Positions 44,932 to 54,146 of a stretch of DNA of 64,000 bases are shown here, piece after piece. The notes under the pieces are model-generated. The model was given only the letters and a program-made list of their open reading frames with translations. It was not told the DNA's origin and made no database searches. Source of the DNA: PALSA-612 sp963846915 (GTDB taxonomy: Bacteria; Actinomycetota; Thermoleophilia; Gaiellales; Gaiellaceae); contig CAWJXV010000004.1 in NCBI GenBank assembly GCA_963846915.1, positions 1-64,000 on the forward strand, written 5' to 3'. Within the stretch, counting starts at the first letter, position 1, and every line of letters starts with the position of its first letter. A program made the position numbers and the translations under genes.

Positions 44932-45447
44932 ATGAGTGACGACCCGAAGGTTCTCTACACGGCGATCTATGCGGACGCGAGTAAGGCAAGGACGGATTGG
45001 GACAGCATCTCGGTTTTGGCGAAGGAGAAGACGGTCGAGTTCGATGGCCTGACGCTCGTCCATCGCGGTACGGACGGGAAGATCGATGTTGATAGCCACG
45101 CCAAGGGCATGGCCAAGGACACGGTCTGGGGTGCGGTCGGCGGTGCCGTCGTTGGGATCATCTTCCCGCCTGCCGTGCTTGCCAGCGCAGCGGTTGGGGC
45201 CGGCATCGGCGCTGGGGTGGGCGCGCTCCGCAGCCACGGCGACAAGACAGAGGTCAAACACGACGTCGAAGCTGTGCTGCCTAACGGCAGCTCGGGAATC
45301 GTCGCGCTGTTCGACCTGAGCGACGGCCCGGACGTCGAGAAGGTGCTCGCGAACGCCGACAAGATCATCAAGAACGAGATCGACCCGGACAGCACCGAGC
45401 AGATCAAGGCCACCGTCAGCGACAAACAACCCGTCGCTGCGAGCTAA
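44932..45447 (+). CDS. DUF1269 family protein (paralogue)
   Basis: The 171-residue protein begins MSDDPKVLYTAIYADASKAR. It has the same plan as the protein at 17911: an alpha/beta start, a glycine-rich hydrophobic hairpin (VWGAVGGAVVGIIFPPAVLA, then SAAVGAGIGAGVGALRSHG) and a second alpha/beta unit (NGSSGIVALFDLSDGPDVEK). GAGIGAGxGALR is shared almost exactly. Unlike its paralogue it has no TTCACYYGGGTGAA site upstream, so it is probably regulated differently. Confidence 0.85.
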   Translation: MSDDPKVLYTAIYADASKARTDWDSISVLAKEKTVEFDGLTLVHRGTDGKIDVDSHAKGMAKDTVWGAVGGAVVGIIFPPAVLASAAVGAGIGAGVGALRSHGDKTEVKHDVEAVLPNGSSGIVALFDLSDGPDVEKVLANADKIIKNEIDPDSTEQIKATVSDKQPVAAS

Positions 45448-45476
45448 CCCGAACGAGAACCTTTCGTGCTCCGCGG

Positions 45477-45614
45477 ATGGCGCCAAGGCTGCCGTCCGCG
45501 GAGTTGGCTGCGCTGACCGAGCACGAGTCGAGCACGATCACCGAGCCCCGCTACATCCACCTGTTCGATCGTCAGCGGACGGACGAGGCTGTGCGGCGGG
45601 GGATGAGTATTTGA
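45477..45614 (+). pseudogene. C-terminal fragment of a tyrosine recombinase
   Basis: The ATG at 45477 opens a 45-residue frame: MAPRLPSAELAALTEHESST, then ITEPRYIHLFDRQRTDEAVR and RGMSI. The RYIHLFDRxRTDEAVR pattern is the catalytic-tyrosine end of actinobacterial integrases (Y-x-H-L-F). All upstream domains are missing. It marks another old integration point, just left of the cell-wall-protein cluster at 45.7-50.8 kb. Confidence 0.5.
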
Positions 45615-45740
45615 GGTTTGCGTCCCTCTAGCTCTATTCGCTTGATGTCAACGCCGGGCGTTTGTAAGCGGCGCGTCTGTTTTGGGGCGGTTGTGCGTCT
45701 TGTTGGGTGGGCGGGTTCGAACGATGGGAGGAGTTAGACG

Positions 45741-46241
45741 ATGCCTACGACGATCAAGCAGGGCGCGACTGGCGAGAGTGTGCGCCAGGCGCAGTTCCTT
45801 CTCTGTGTGGAGGGCTACGCGATCGGGCCACCGCAGATCGACGGCGTCTTCGGAGCGCTTACGAAGTCGGTGGTCGAGTCGTTTCAGCAGTCGAGTTCGC
45901 TGAGCGTGGACGGGGTCGTTGGTCCAGACACGTGGAAGGCGCTTCTGCAGCTCGCACCGGTGCAGCAGGATCCGTTCCCGCCCGTCCTCGAGGACGGTTC
46001 GACGGGCAAGTTGGTGGCCAGTCTGCAGCGCACCTTGAACGAGGCCAAGACCTTGTTCGCGCCGGCGAGCTCGCTGCTGAGCGTGGACGGAGAGTTCGGG
46101 CCGCTGACAAAGGCAGTGGTCGAAGCGCTGCAGCACTGGGCGGAGATTGGGGTTGATGGGATCGTCGGCTACCAAACCTGGGCGACCAGCCTCGACATCT
46201 ACGGGCAAAACCTGTGGGCGGTCGTCGGAAGCTCGCCCTGA
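45741..46241 (+). CDS. Protein with two peptidoglycan-binding domains, no signal peptide
   Basis: The ATG at 45741 gives 166 residues made of two PG_binding_1 units: GESVRQAQFLLCVEGYAIGP to VDGVVGPDTWKALL, and LVASLQRTLNEAKTLFAPAS to VDGIVGYQTWATSL. Each has the V-D-G-x-x-G-x-x-T motif. There is no signal peptide or lipobox, unlike the lipoprotein at 25435, so export would need another route or the protein acts after lysis. It precedes the 765-residue permuted NlpC/P60-like protein on the same strand. Confidence 0.8.
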   Translation: MPTTIKQGATGESVRQAQFLLCVEGYAIGPPQIDGVFGALTKSVVESFQQSSSLSVDGVVGPDTWKALLQLAPVQQDPFPPVLEDGSTGKLVASLQRTLNEAKTLFAPASSLLSVDGEFGPLTKAVVEALQHWAEIGVDGIVGYQTWATSLDIYGQNLWAVVGSSP

Positions 46242-46543
46242 ACCGGACCCGGTGCGGCTCGGTGGCGGCATCGCTGGCGCGTGTTTTCGCATTGGACGTC
46301 TTTGTGCCTCTCGGTGTTGTTGGGGTTGTGACAGCTATCGCAGCGTGCGTGTGTTCCCGACGAAGCAGGTGGTCATGACTCCGAGGACGTCTTGGCGCCA
46401 CCAGTCCTAACCGGCGCCGTCGCGTCGATGATGGTTTGCACAAGGCTGTTAGGCGGAACCAGGAAGCAGTTGGGCGCGTTGACAGCGGCTGAGTGTCCAT
46501 CGATAATCACGGCGCAGGCGGTCCGCTTAGTTGAGGAGGATTT
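46242..46543. other. Intergenic stretch upstream of the 765-residue gene
   Basis: About 300 bases. On the minus strand a coherent short frame ends at 46373 (VNAPNCFLVPPNSLVQTIID, ATAPVRTGGAKTSSES), possibly a peptide of about 45 residues, but it lacks a good start. GAGGAGG at 46532-46538 is the ribosome-binding site of the next gene. Confidence 0.3.
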
Positions 46544-48841
46544 ATGAATCCTGGCGACCCGTGCAATTGCGACGTCTGTATTCCTGATTCCCGTTTGATG
46601 TGTTCGTATGCGGGTGAGGATGTTTCTGTTGAGGCGATCTATCTTGCCAATGCGTATCGTGGCAATTTGATTCTTTGCCCGGGTGGGGATAATGGGGCGA
46701 TTGGCGGTTTGCTTCACCAACTCAGCCCGCCTCAGCACTACTCGCACATGGGGATCATGGTCGCTGATCACGATTTGATTCGGCACTCGACCGCTTCACC
46801 GGGACGGTTGAATTCTGACGAGTATTACAGCGGGAGTATCCTTGGGGTTAGTGCGCCGACTGATGGGCTCAATGCTGATCATCTCCAATGGGCGTGGCCG
46901 GGGTCGATCACGCAGTCGGCCGAGCAGGCGTACTTCGCAGATCACTACGGGGACTTGAGCCCGCCTGGGTATGCGGGCGGGTATCAGGGCGCGAACCTCG
47001 TGGACAGCGAGAGTCCGTCAAGTAAGTCCTATCGCATCGCTGCCCTGTCGTTCGACGGTGTATGGGACGGTGGAGCGTTCTTCCCCGCCCTGGTCGTAAA
47101 GCCGTGCCCGGTGCTGGAGACAGCGGAGATCACCGGCGCTCTCAACCGTGTCGCTGATCAAGCAATGGCGATCTTTGCGCACTATCGCTTCTATTGCTAC
47201 ACGAACGGCGCGATCGGCGATGATCCGAACTACTCAGGGCCGCCGTGGACGATGACAGACCCGCAGCCCGACTGGGATGCTGCCGCGCTTAAGTGGAAGG
47301 ACTGGTCCAACCCTGGCGATGTCAAGTGGACGGCCGCGCCTCAGGCGACGATTCCTGCCGTGTGCTCGTCGATTGTTTGGCAGGCCGTGCGGAATGCGAA
47401 CCTGGCTGGCTCACCGAAGATACACCTCGACTGGGCGGCGACCCAGGCAGACGCGCTCGGCGAGGCTGGGGGACGGTGCCGCCGCGAGCTTCAACCGGAC
47501 TGGTCGGGGGACAACCGCGACGATTTCACGCTCGACGGCCTCTACTTTTACGACGAGGCATCTCGAAGCAAGGCAGGAAGCTGGCTCAACGACCACCTCT
47601 CCCAACAGGTCTACGACGGCCTGAAGCAAGCGTTGGGAGACAAAGGCGGAGCGATGAAGATCATCGCGGACGCGATCGACGACGTTGGCCGAGGTGCATT
47701 CATCGCGGCCGCCGAGGCAGGCACCGCCTCCTTGATGGCACTGCTCACACCACTCGTCGGCCCCGTCGTAGCTGGAATCCTCGACGCCGTTATGGCCGAG
47801 CAACTGATCGAGTTGCTCTACGACATGCCAGACGACATCGCCAACCAAGTATCCAACTCATTCGCCTTCGACTGCCACCGAGGCTTCCCAGGCGACACGC
47901 ACTGCGTCGACGCCGTAGGAAACGAGATCCGAGACATCGACTCGACCAACTGGAGCGATGCCCCAGGCGTTGGCCGCGCAGTCAGCCCAGACAACATCCA
48001 CATGTTTTGGGACGCGCCCAATCCTTCAGGCAGCCCAAAGATCGTCCAGGGTCTGTATGGCTACAACACGCCCGTGCAACTCGTAGCCGCCGTCGTCAAG
48101 CGTCCCAAATGCGTCTGTAAGAAGAGCACTGGCACGGCAACCATCAAAGGGTTCGTCCGGATGAACGGCAAGCCCGTCGCCGGCGCGTACGTGAAGGTGA
48201 ACTGTCAGCACACGATCAGCACCACCAAACCTGGCTACAGTCTCACCGTCCAGTCAGGCGGCCAATACAAAGTCGTCGCACGCTACGAGGACCCCGCCAC
48301 CGGACTCGTCATGTACGGCGAACGGACCACCGACCCCGATATCACTCCCGGACAGGTCATATCGTCATTCGATATCACTGTGATCTCGCCTCCGACCTGT
48401 TTGCGGAACGTGATCGTCGGAGGCACCGTGCGCGTCGACGACGTCGGCACGTTCGGCGCAGACCACGCCGAGACGCCATTCACGACGACCCTTCACGTCC
48501 AGTACGGCGTCGCAACATTCAACGAGGCCAAAGGCGAGTGGGACGTCGACCCAGACGACCCAGCCGCCATCGCCCGACGCTCCGACGTCGCCCGAGTCGG
48601 CGCATCGACCGGAGACGCAAACGGCCAACTCAAAATCGAGGTGACAGCCAACAAGGGGCTCGACGTCGACGTCACCGTGACCGGCACGATCGGAGACCTC
48701 TCCCACCAAGCCGTCAAAAACGTGCCAGACGGCGCCACCGTGACCATCGACGAGTTCGACCTCGACACCGGCGGCCCTTTCAACGATCGCGCATACTTCC
48801 GCGGCATCACCATCACTAACCTGCCCGCACAGGCAATCTGA
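46544..48841 (+). CDS. Large protein with permuted NlpC/P60 (papain-like) domain and C-terminal beta domains
   Basis: 765 residues from ATG 46544 (RBS GAGGAGG). The N-terminal part has the permuted-papain order: GNLILCPGG (residues 40-48), His in HYSHMGIMV (H68), and a later nucleophile motif PAVCSSIVWQAV (C274), as in YiiX/NlpC-P60-type amidases. Residues 330-430 form amphipathic helices (AGTASLMALLTPLVGPVVAG). From about 525 there is a carboxypeptidase-regulatory-like beta domain (TGTATIKGFVRMNGKPVAGA, then QYKVVARYEDPATG) and another beta domain. There is no signal peptide. A hydrolase acting on peptidoglycan, lipid or protein amide bonds is inferred. The 5' end is T/G-rich and the 3' end C/A-rich in codon choice. 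Confidence 0.6.
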   Translation: MNPGDPCNCDVCIPDSRLMCSYAGEDVSVEAIYLANAYRGNLILCPGGDNGAIGGLLHQLSPPQHYSHMGIMVADHDLIRHSTASPGRLNSDEYYSGSILGVSAPTDGLNADHLQWAWPGSITQSAEQAYFADHYGDLSPPGYAGGYQGANLVDSESPSSKSYRIAALSFDGVWDGGAFFPALVVKPCPVLETAEITGALNRVADQAMAIFAHYRFYCYTNGAIGDDPNYSGPPWTMTDPQPDWDAAALKWKDWSNPGDVKWTAAPQATIPAVCSSIVWQAVRNANLAGSPKIHLDWAATQADALGEAGGRCRRELQPDWSGDNRDDFTLDGLYFYDEASRSKAGSWLNDHLSQQVYDGLKQALGDKGGAMKIIADAIDDVGRGAFIAAAEAGTASLMALLTPLVGPVVAGILDAVMAEQLIELLYDMPDDIANQVSNSFAFDCHRGFPGDTHCVDAVGNEIRDIDSTNWSDAPGVGRAVSPDNIHMFWDAPNPSGSPKIVQGLYGYNTPVQLVAAVVKRPKCVCKKSTGTATIKGFVRMNGKPVAGAYVKVNCQHTISTTKPGYSLTVQSGGQYKVVARYEDPATGLVMYGERTTDPDITPGQVISSFDITVISPPTCLRNVIVGGTVRVDDVGTFGADHAETPFTTTLHVQYGVATFNEAKGEWDVDPDDPAAIARRSDVARVGASTGDANGQLKIEVTANKGLDVDVTVTGTIGDLSHQAVKNVPDGATVTIDEFDLDTGGPFNDRAYFRGITITNLPAQAI

Positions 48842-49111
48842 ACCCAACGCGGTTACGTCTTACGACTTAGGCCGGTCGGAAGCCGAGCGCCGACCCACTT
48901 CGTGGATGGCGATCTGGCGTACGGCGGGGGAGGAGGCTGCCGGATCGCGCTTTCGATTAGTTGTCGTAGGTCACAGGGCTTGACGACAGGAATCCCGCGC
49001 AAGTCGTATCTCCCGCCAAGGAACGATTAAGGGATTCCTGAACGCTGGGGCAGGCGAGGCTTCTCTCTCGTATCAGGCTGCCCGCGACGGGTTGGTGTGC
49101 TAGGCGGTTGG
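48842..49111. other. Convergent intergenic stretch with an inverted repeat
   Basis: It holds a 10-base inverted repeat (CAGGAATCCC at 48987-48996 and GGGATTCCTG at 49031-49040, 34 bases apart) between the ends of the 765- and 550-residue genes. It could act as a bidirectional terminator or a protein-binding site. No gene is seen. Confidence 0.4.
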
Positions 49112-50764
49112 TTATTGATGGACGATGTTGGGTGTCTGCCAGTAGACGTTCATCCATCCGTAGATCGGGAATGGCTGGTCGTCGTCTTCGAAGAAGCCGG
49201 CTGTCGGTGGGAGTTGGTTGATGGGGACGGGTGCGGCGACGTTTTGGAAGTCGCCGGGACTCGAGGCGCTTGGCGGGTCGTAGGAGTCGGTGAGGATGCC
49301 GCGGTTGAGGACGATCGCGGAGAGTTCCTTCCCGAGCAGGATGTCTGCGATCTGCAGGCCGTCGATGATCCAGGAGTACTCGTTTCCGAGCTGGTCCCAG
49401 TTGATCGTCAAGTCGTGTTTGGGCGGGAGCTGCGCCGGATTGAGGTCGCCGAGCACGATGATCACGCCCACGGTGTCGTTACCGGCGTTGTAGACACGTA
49501 CGGCCACGCCCTGGCGATATGTGAAGTGGAAGTTCACGATCAGATCTTGCGCGCGGAGCGGGTTGCGGGGGACAGGCGGCTTGACGAGCAGCTTGATGTA
49601 GGGCCGACCTTGATAAGGGGTCGTAAACACGGTCGGGTGCGCCTCGACCCGCCACGAAAGCGGGAAGCCGAAAATGGTCGTCTCGACCTTGGCGACCTCG
49701 GTGATCAGATGGTTGACGAAGTTGCCCTCCGAGAAGCGCTGGCTGACCGTGTATGGCCTCGACATGAACTCGACGCGGGTCATCTGCGAGGCTTGGACGC
49801 CGGCCGGCGGCGGGGCTGGCTTGGCGACCGCCATCAGCAGCGGCGCGTGGATCTCGGTGTGGAAGTCGGGATGGCCGGAGTCGACGATCCAACGGCCGAA
49901 GGTCGCGATCCGCGCTCCGTCGGTCACCCAATCGCGGAACGACGGGGGCACGAGATTCTGGTCGGATTCTACGCCGAGCACGCCGGAGGGAGCCTTCAGG
50001 TGGAGGTTCTCGCGAGCGTGGGCTGTCGCGTCCTTGTAGTCCTGCTCGGTCGTCTTGCCGGTAACCGGATCGGTGCCGGTGTTCGAGAAGCCGAGCAGGC
50101 TCTCGTACTGCGGATCAGGAACGATGTAGTACTCCCAGTCGTTGCCCCACGGATGGACGAACCAGATATCGCCTCCTGACAAACCCCCAGGGTTCTTGGC
50201 CGGGACGACCCAGCCGGTCAGCCCCACGGCGGGATTGTTCAGCGAGCCTTCCTTCTCGAAGGACGGGTCATACACGGACGTCCACTCGAACACGCCGGAG
50301 CCAAAGTCTTGGATCGTCTTGCCGCCGGTGAGTTTCTCCGCCCAGTGGCGGTCCGTCGCCGCCGGCGGAAACGGCACGTTGGTGTAGGTCGTCTGAAGAA
50401 TGGACGCAGGCGGCCCGCCCACAGGTGACGGCGGAGGCGCAGGAGGCTTCGCCGGCCCGAGCGTGGCTTCGGGAATCGACCCGAGGAACGCCCTGACGTA
50501 ATCAGCCGGCAGCACGCTGAACAGCAGATTGCGCTCTTGCGGCGTCGCCTTCGCCAGCGCATCCTTCCACCTCTCGACAGGCACCGAGCGGAGCGTCTCC
50601 ACGATGATCGCGCGATCAGATGTCCCCGGCGGCATCGTCTTCAGGTTGCGAAGAAGCGTGTCGCTGAACAGCCCCGGAGGTGCCTTCGTCGGCGCTGCCT
50701 TCTTCACGGGCGGCTTCTTCACGGGCGGCTTCTTCGCCGGCTGCTTCCTTGGCGGCGGCATCAC
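49112..50764 (-). CDS. 550-residue orphan protein with Lys/Pro-rich N-terminus
   Basis: The ATG at 50764 opens a repeat tail (KKPPVKKPPVKKAAPTKAP), then a helical segment (SDTLLRNLKTMPPGTSDRAI, PQERNLLFSVLPADYVRAFL) and a Pro-rich linker (PAKPPAPPPSPVGGPPAS). The rest, about residues 130-540, is a beta-rich domain with FVHPWGNDWEYYIVPDPQYE and HPDFHTEIHAPLLMA. The His cluster H-P-D-F-H-x-E-I-H could bind a metal. No signal peptide and no recognised family. It converges on the permuted NlpC/P60 gene and may work with it. The basic Lys/Pro tail may bind nucleic acid or teichoic-type polymers. Confidence 0.6.
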   Translation of the reverse strand: MMPPPRKQPAKKPPVKKPPVKKAAPTKAPPGLFSDTLLRNLKTMPPGTSDRAIIVETLRSVPVERWKDALAKATPQERNLLFSVLPADYVRAFLGSIPEATLGPAKPPAPPPSPVGGPPASILQTTYTNVPFPPAATDRHWAEKLTGGKTIQDFGSGVFEWTSVYDPSFEKEGSLNNPAVGLTGWVVPAKNPGGLSGGDIWFVHPWGNDWEYYIVPDPQYESLLGFSNTGTDPVTGKTTEQDYKDATAHARENLHLKAPSGVLGVESDQNLVPPSFRDWVTDGARIATFGRWIVDSGHPDFHTEIHAPLLMAVAKPAPPPAGVQASQMTRVEFMSRPYTVSQRFSEGNFVNHLITEVAKVETTIFGFPLSWRVEAHPTVFTTPYQGRPYIKLLVKPPVPRNPLRAQDLIVNFHFTYRQGVAVRVYNAGNDTVGVIIVLGDLNPAQLPPKHDLTINWDQLGNEYSWIIDGLQIADILLGKELSAIVLNRGILTDSYDPPSASSPGDFQNVAAPVPINQLPPTAGFFEDDDQPFPIYGWMNVYWQTPNIVHQ

Positions 50765-50804
50765 GAGCTCCTTTCAGTTTTTCCGGCGGCGAGCTCCGGC
50801 TCCC

Positions 50805-51053
50805 TCAGCCTCCGGAAACTGTCGCCACCCTCGCGCGTCGCCACTCCGCGCGAGCGGCGAAACCCACCGCGACACAGAACAAGAACAGCCCGGCAACGAT
50901 CGTCCACTCAAACGAGCCGCCATGGTGGTCCGGGTCGAATCCGGTCAGCGCCTCGACCCAATCCCGCCACCACAAAGTCAGCACAGCGAGGAAACCACAC
51001 AACGACGCGAGAGAGAACTCGAGCCAGAAACGCGCCCGAACCTTCGACTTCAT
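50805..51053 (-). CDS. Small two-span membrane protein
   Basis: The ATG at 51053 follows GAAAGTGAGG. The 82-residue protein has two helices (FSLASLCGFLAVLTLWWRDW and WTIVAGLFLFCVAVGFAARA) around DWVEALTGFDPDHHGGSFEW. I recall this exact layout as a recurrent unnamed actinobacterial membrane protein. It ends 40 bases before the 550-residue gene on the same strand and may share its transcript. Confidence 0.7.
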   Translation of the reverse strand: MKSKVRARFWLEFSLASLCGFLAVLTLWWRDWVEALTGFDPDHHGGSFEWTIVAGLFLFCVAVGFAARAEWRRARVATVSGG

Positions 51054-51332
51054 CGCGACCTCACTTTCAACTCGGAACCCGCGCGTTCCGCAGACACACC
51101 GCGACAAGTCAGTCACGCGAGTATGACCCCGAACATACACCCAGTCAAGAAAGACGTAGACCCGGCCGTCAGGGCGCGAGCTCCTGACCAGTGCAGCGTG
51201 TGGTTTCGCCTCCAGCAAGACGATCGCCGCAACCGACGCCGCAACACGCCTGGTGCTCGTTGTGCGACGCAGTGTCAGCGGTCGTGACCAGGATGTGTTG
51301 ACGGATTAGTTGCCGCTGGCGACTCTTACCGT

Positions 51333-53807
51333 GTGGTCGAGCGCGAGCTTCCCTCCGGCACTGTTACTTTCTTGTTCACCGACGTCGAGGGCTCTACGCG
51401 CCTGTTGCATGAGTTGGGCGCGGAGCGGTATGCGGATGCTCTTGTGGAGCATCGGCGCGTTGTGCGGGACGCGTTTGCGTGTCATGGCGGTGTTGAGGTC
51501 GATACGCAGGGGGATGCGTTCTTCGTCGCGTTCGCGACGGCTGCGGGTGCGCTGGAGGCGGCCCGCGCCGCGCAGTCGGCGCTTTCGTTGCCTGTGCGGA
51601 TGGGGATTCACACAGGAGCGCCACTGTTGGCGGCGGAGGGATACGTCGGTACGGACGTGCATCGGGCTGCGCGGATCGCTGCCGCCGGTCACGGCGGTCA
51701 GGTGTTGGTGTCGGCTTCGACGGCGACGCTGGCCGGGACGGCACTGCGGGATCTGGGCGAGCACCGGCTGAAGGACCTGAGCGCACCGGAGCGGATCTTC
51801 CAGCTGGGCGACGGCGACTTCCCGTCGCTGAAGACGTTGTACAGGACGAACCTCCCGGTTCCCGCAACGCCGTTCCTCGGCCGCGCACAGGAGCTCGCGA
51901 TCGTAGGTGAGCTGCTGGCGCGCGAGGATATGCGGCTGCTGACGTTGACGGGGGCGGGGGGATCGGGCAAGACGCGACTTGCGCTGCAGGCGGCCGGCGC
52001 GGCGGGGGAGGCGTATCCGCAGGGGGTGTGGTGGGTGCCGCTTGCGCCGGTCTCGACGGCCGGAGAGGTTGCCTCTGCGGCGGCACGCGTGTTGGGTGGT
52101 GGCGGCTCGCTCCCGGAGGCCGTGGCCGAGCGGCGGCTGCTGCTCGTGTTGGACAACTTCGAACACGTCATCGGGGCGGCGGCGGAGGTGGCGGATCTGC
52201 TGCTCGCGTGTCCGCACGCCGACGTGATCGTGACGAGCAGGGAGCGTCTGCGTGTGCAGGCCGAGCAGGTGTATCCGGTGCCGGTGATGGCGCGGACCGA
52301 GGCGCGGACGCTGTTCGTCGCGCGGGCGCGGTCGGCGCAGCCCGAGTTCGAGCCGGATCTGCTCGTCGACGAGCTCTGCGAACGCCTCGACGACCTGCCA
52401 CTTGCTCTCGAGCTGGCGGCGGCCCGAGTCTCGCTGCTCACGACGCGGCAGCTGCTCGACCGCCTTGGCGGTCGCCTCGATCTTCTTCGCGGCGGGCGCG
52501 ATGCCGAGACGCGCCAGCGCACGCTGCGCGCGACGATCGAATGGTCGTACGAGCTCCTGAATCGCGATGAGCAGCGGCTGCTGGCGGCGCTGTCTGTGTT
52601 TCGGGGTGGCTGGACGCTCGAGACCGCGGAGCGCGTCTGCGACGCGGACGTTGACCTGCTTGAGTCGCTGGTCGACAAGAGTCTGGTGCGGCGGTGGGAG
52701 TCGGGTCGCTTCGGCATGCTCGAGACGGTCCGCGAGTTCGCCGGCGAGGTGCTCCCGCCGCAGGATCGCGAGGCGCTGTCGCGCCGTCTGCTCGAGCATC
52801 TGCTCGAGCTGTTCGAGGCGACGGATATGGAGTCGGGGCCGTCCGGGAACGAGCTGGCAAGGGTGGAGCGTGCGAACGTTGAGGTCGCGCTCGCCTGGGC
52901 CATCGACGCATGCGAGACGACGGCCGGCCTGTCGCTGGTCACACTGCTCGAGCTCTACTGGTCAACGAACGACCCGATTGCCGGACGCGGATGGGTCGAC
53001 CGGTTCCTCGCCGCTGCGGGTGAGGACGTCCCGTCGCGCGTGCTCGCCGGCGCGCTGCGCCTGCGCGGCTCCACCTACGACATGACCGGCCGAAACGACC
53101 TCTCTCAGCCCGAGTATGAGCGCGCCGCCGAGATCTTCCGCTCGCTCGGCGACGACGCCGAGGTCGCGCATCTGATGCACCGGATAGCCAGCGCCGCACT
53201 GCACGAAGACGACGTCGAACGAGCCATACAGCTGGCAAACGACGCCCTCGCGTTCGACCGACAACACGGACACCGCCGAGAGGAGGCGATGTCACTAAAC
53301 ATCCTCGCCCGAGCCGCGTTCGCGCAGGGCGACCGCGAACAGGGTCTCCGCCTCGGCTACGAAAGCGCCACTCTCGCCGCCAGCATCGGCTTCACGTGGT
53401 GGCGGGGCGTAACCCTCGTCACCGTCGCCGAATGCCTCCTGGCAGCAGGCGACGTGGACACAGCCGCGAAACCACTCGTGGAAGGACTGGAGGCCCTCGC
53501 GGCCGTCGGCGACCGCATCAACCTCCCGATCGCGCTCGCAGCTACCGCCGCACTCGCCGCCCAACAAGCGAACGCTGCAGAGGCGGGATTGCTCTGGGGG
53601 GCGGTCGAAGCTGCCGCTGAGAATGAACCCAGGGCGACGACCACTGAGACGCTCGCCGAGTACGGCCCCTACCTCGAGTCCGTCCACGGCGCCGAGTTCG
53701 ACGAGGCAAGACAACGCGGCAAGTCGCTCTCACTCGAAGAAGCGGTCGACCACGCACTCGAACACCTGCCAACCCCAACACCCGGAACGCCTTCCCAAGC
53801 ATCATGA
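51333..53807 (+). CDS. Class III cyclase/STAND-type ATPase regulator with helical repeats
   Basis: 824 residues from GTG 51333. The cyclase domain is at the very N-terminus (GTVTFLFTDVEGSTRLLHEL, GGVEVDTQGDAFFVAFATAA, MGIHTGAPLLAAEGYVGTDV, HRAARIAAAGHGGQVLVS). The NTPase has Walker A in LLTLTGAGGSGKTRLALQAA near residue 205 and Walker B in RLLLVLDNFEHVIG. The winged helix and TPR-like repeats follow. It lacks the zinc ribbon of the 28070 protein and no C-terminal HTH is present, so cAMP or protein contact must be its output. A typical Streptomyces/Thermoleophilia architecture. Downstream lies the left repeat of the island. Confidence 0.88.
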   Translation: MVERELPSGTVTFLFTDVEGSTRLLHELGAERYADALVEHRRVVRDAFACHGGVEVDTQGDAFFVAFATAAGALEAARAAQSALSLPVRMGIHTGAPLLAAEGYVGTDVHRAARIAAAGHGGQVLVSASTATLAGTALRDLGEHRLKDLSAPERIFQLGDGDFPSLKTLYRTNLPVPATPFLGRAQELAIVGELLAREDMRLLTLTGAGGSGKTRLALQAAGAAGEAYPQGVWWVPLAPVSTAGEVASAAARVLGGGGSLPEAVAERRLLLVLDNFEHVIGAAAEVADLLLACPHADVIVTSRERLRVQAEQVYPVPVMARTEARTLFVARARSAQPEFEPDLLVDELCERLDDLPLALELAAARVSLLTTRQLLDRLGGRLDLLRGGRDAETRQRTLRATIEWSYELLNRDEQRLLAALSVFRGGWTLETAERVCDADVDLLESLVDKSLVRRWESGRFGMLETVREFAGEVLPPQDREALSRRLLEHLLELFEATDMESGPSGNELARVERANVEVALAWAIDACETTAGLSLVTLLELYWSTNDPIAGRGWVDRFLAAAGEDVPSRVLAGALRLRGSTYDMTGRNDLSQPEYERAAEIFRSLGDDAEVAHLMHRIASAALHEDDVERAIQLANDALAFDRQHGHRREEAMSLNILARAAFAQGDREQGLRLGYESATLAASIGFTWWRGVTLVTVAECLLAAGDVDTAAKPLVEGLEALAAVGDRINLPIALAATAALAAQQANAAEAGLLWGAVEAAAENEPRATTTETLAEYGPYLESVHGAEFDEARQRGKSLSLEEAVDHALEHLPTPTPGTPSQAS

Positions 53808-53922
53808 GCAGCCGCCGTCGTCTTCATCGCCCGGTTGGATGACGAGCACCCTGATCAGCTACCACACGTCCTCGCGTTTCAGCCCCTCTTTTCCCGGAGT
53901 GTGGCTATCAGCGGAGCTCGAA

Positions 53923-54080
53923 ATGGTGAGTTTTGGTGAGTACGCCTGGGGACACCCGGGGAAACCGAGGCCTCTAGAGCGCCTAGAAACCGCTCAACCG
54001 TCCCCTCTAGTCCCCACAGTCCCCATCCGCGCCCGCTTCACACGCGGGAGGTCGCTGGTTCGATCCCAGCCGCGCCCATC
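53923..54080. repeat. Direct repeat with tRNA-Val(CAC)-like 3' half, left copy (putative att site)
   Basis: About 158 bases, roughly 85 percent identical by eye to 62421-62579. It begins ATGGTGAGTTTTGGTGAGTA and ends with a tRNA 3' half: anticodon arm CCCGC-TTCACAC-GCGGG (anticodon CAC, Val) and T-arm GCTGG-TTCGATC-CCAGC, then CGCGCCCA as acceptor strand. No D-arm or 5' acceptor precedes it. Integrases use such ends as attB/attL. The worn integrase starts 1 kb to the right. Confidence 0.65.
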
Positions 54081-54146
54081 GCTCAACCATGCGGCTGGCG
54101 GGCGATGCGCCGCTGGTGTCCTCAAGCCCCCGGGGCTACTCTGGGC

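Noticed and set aside
54033..54078. Possible tRNA-Val gene at the left island repeat
   Set aside because: Anticodon arm and T-arm are good, but there is no D-arm and no 5' acceptor strand; only the 3' half exists.
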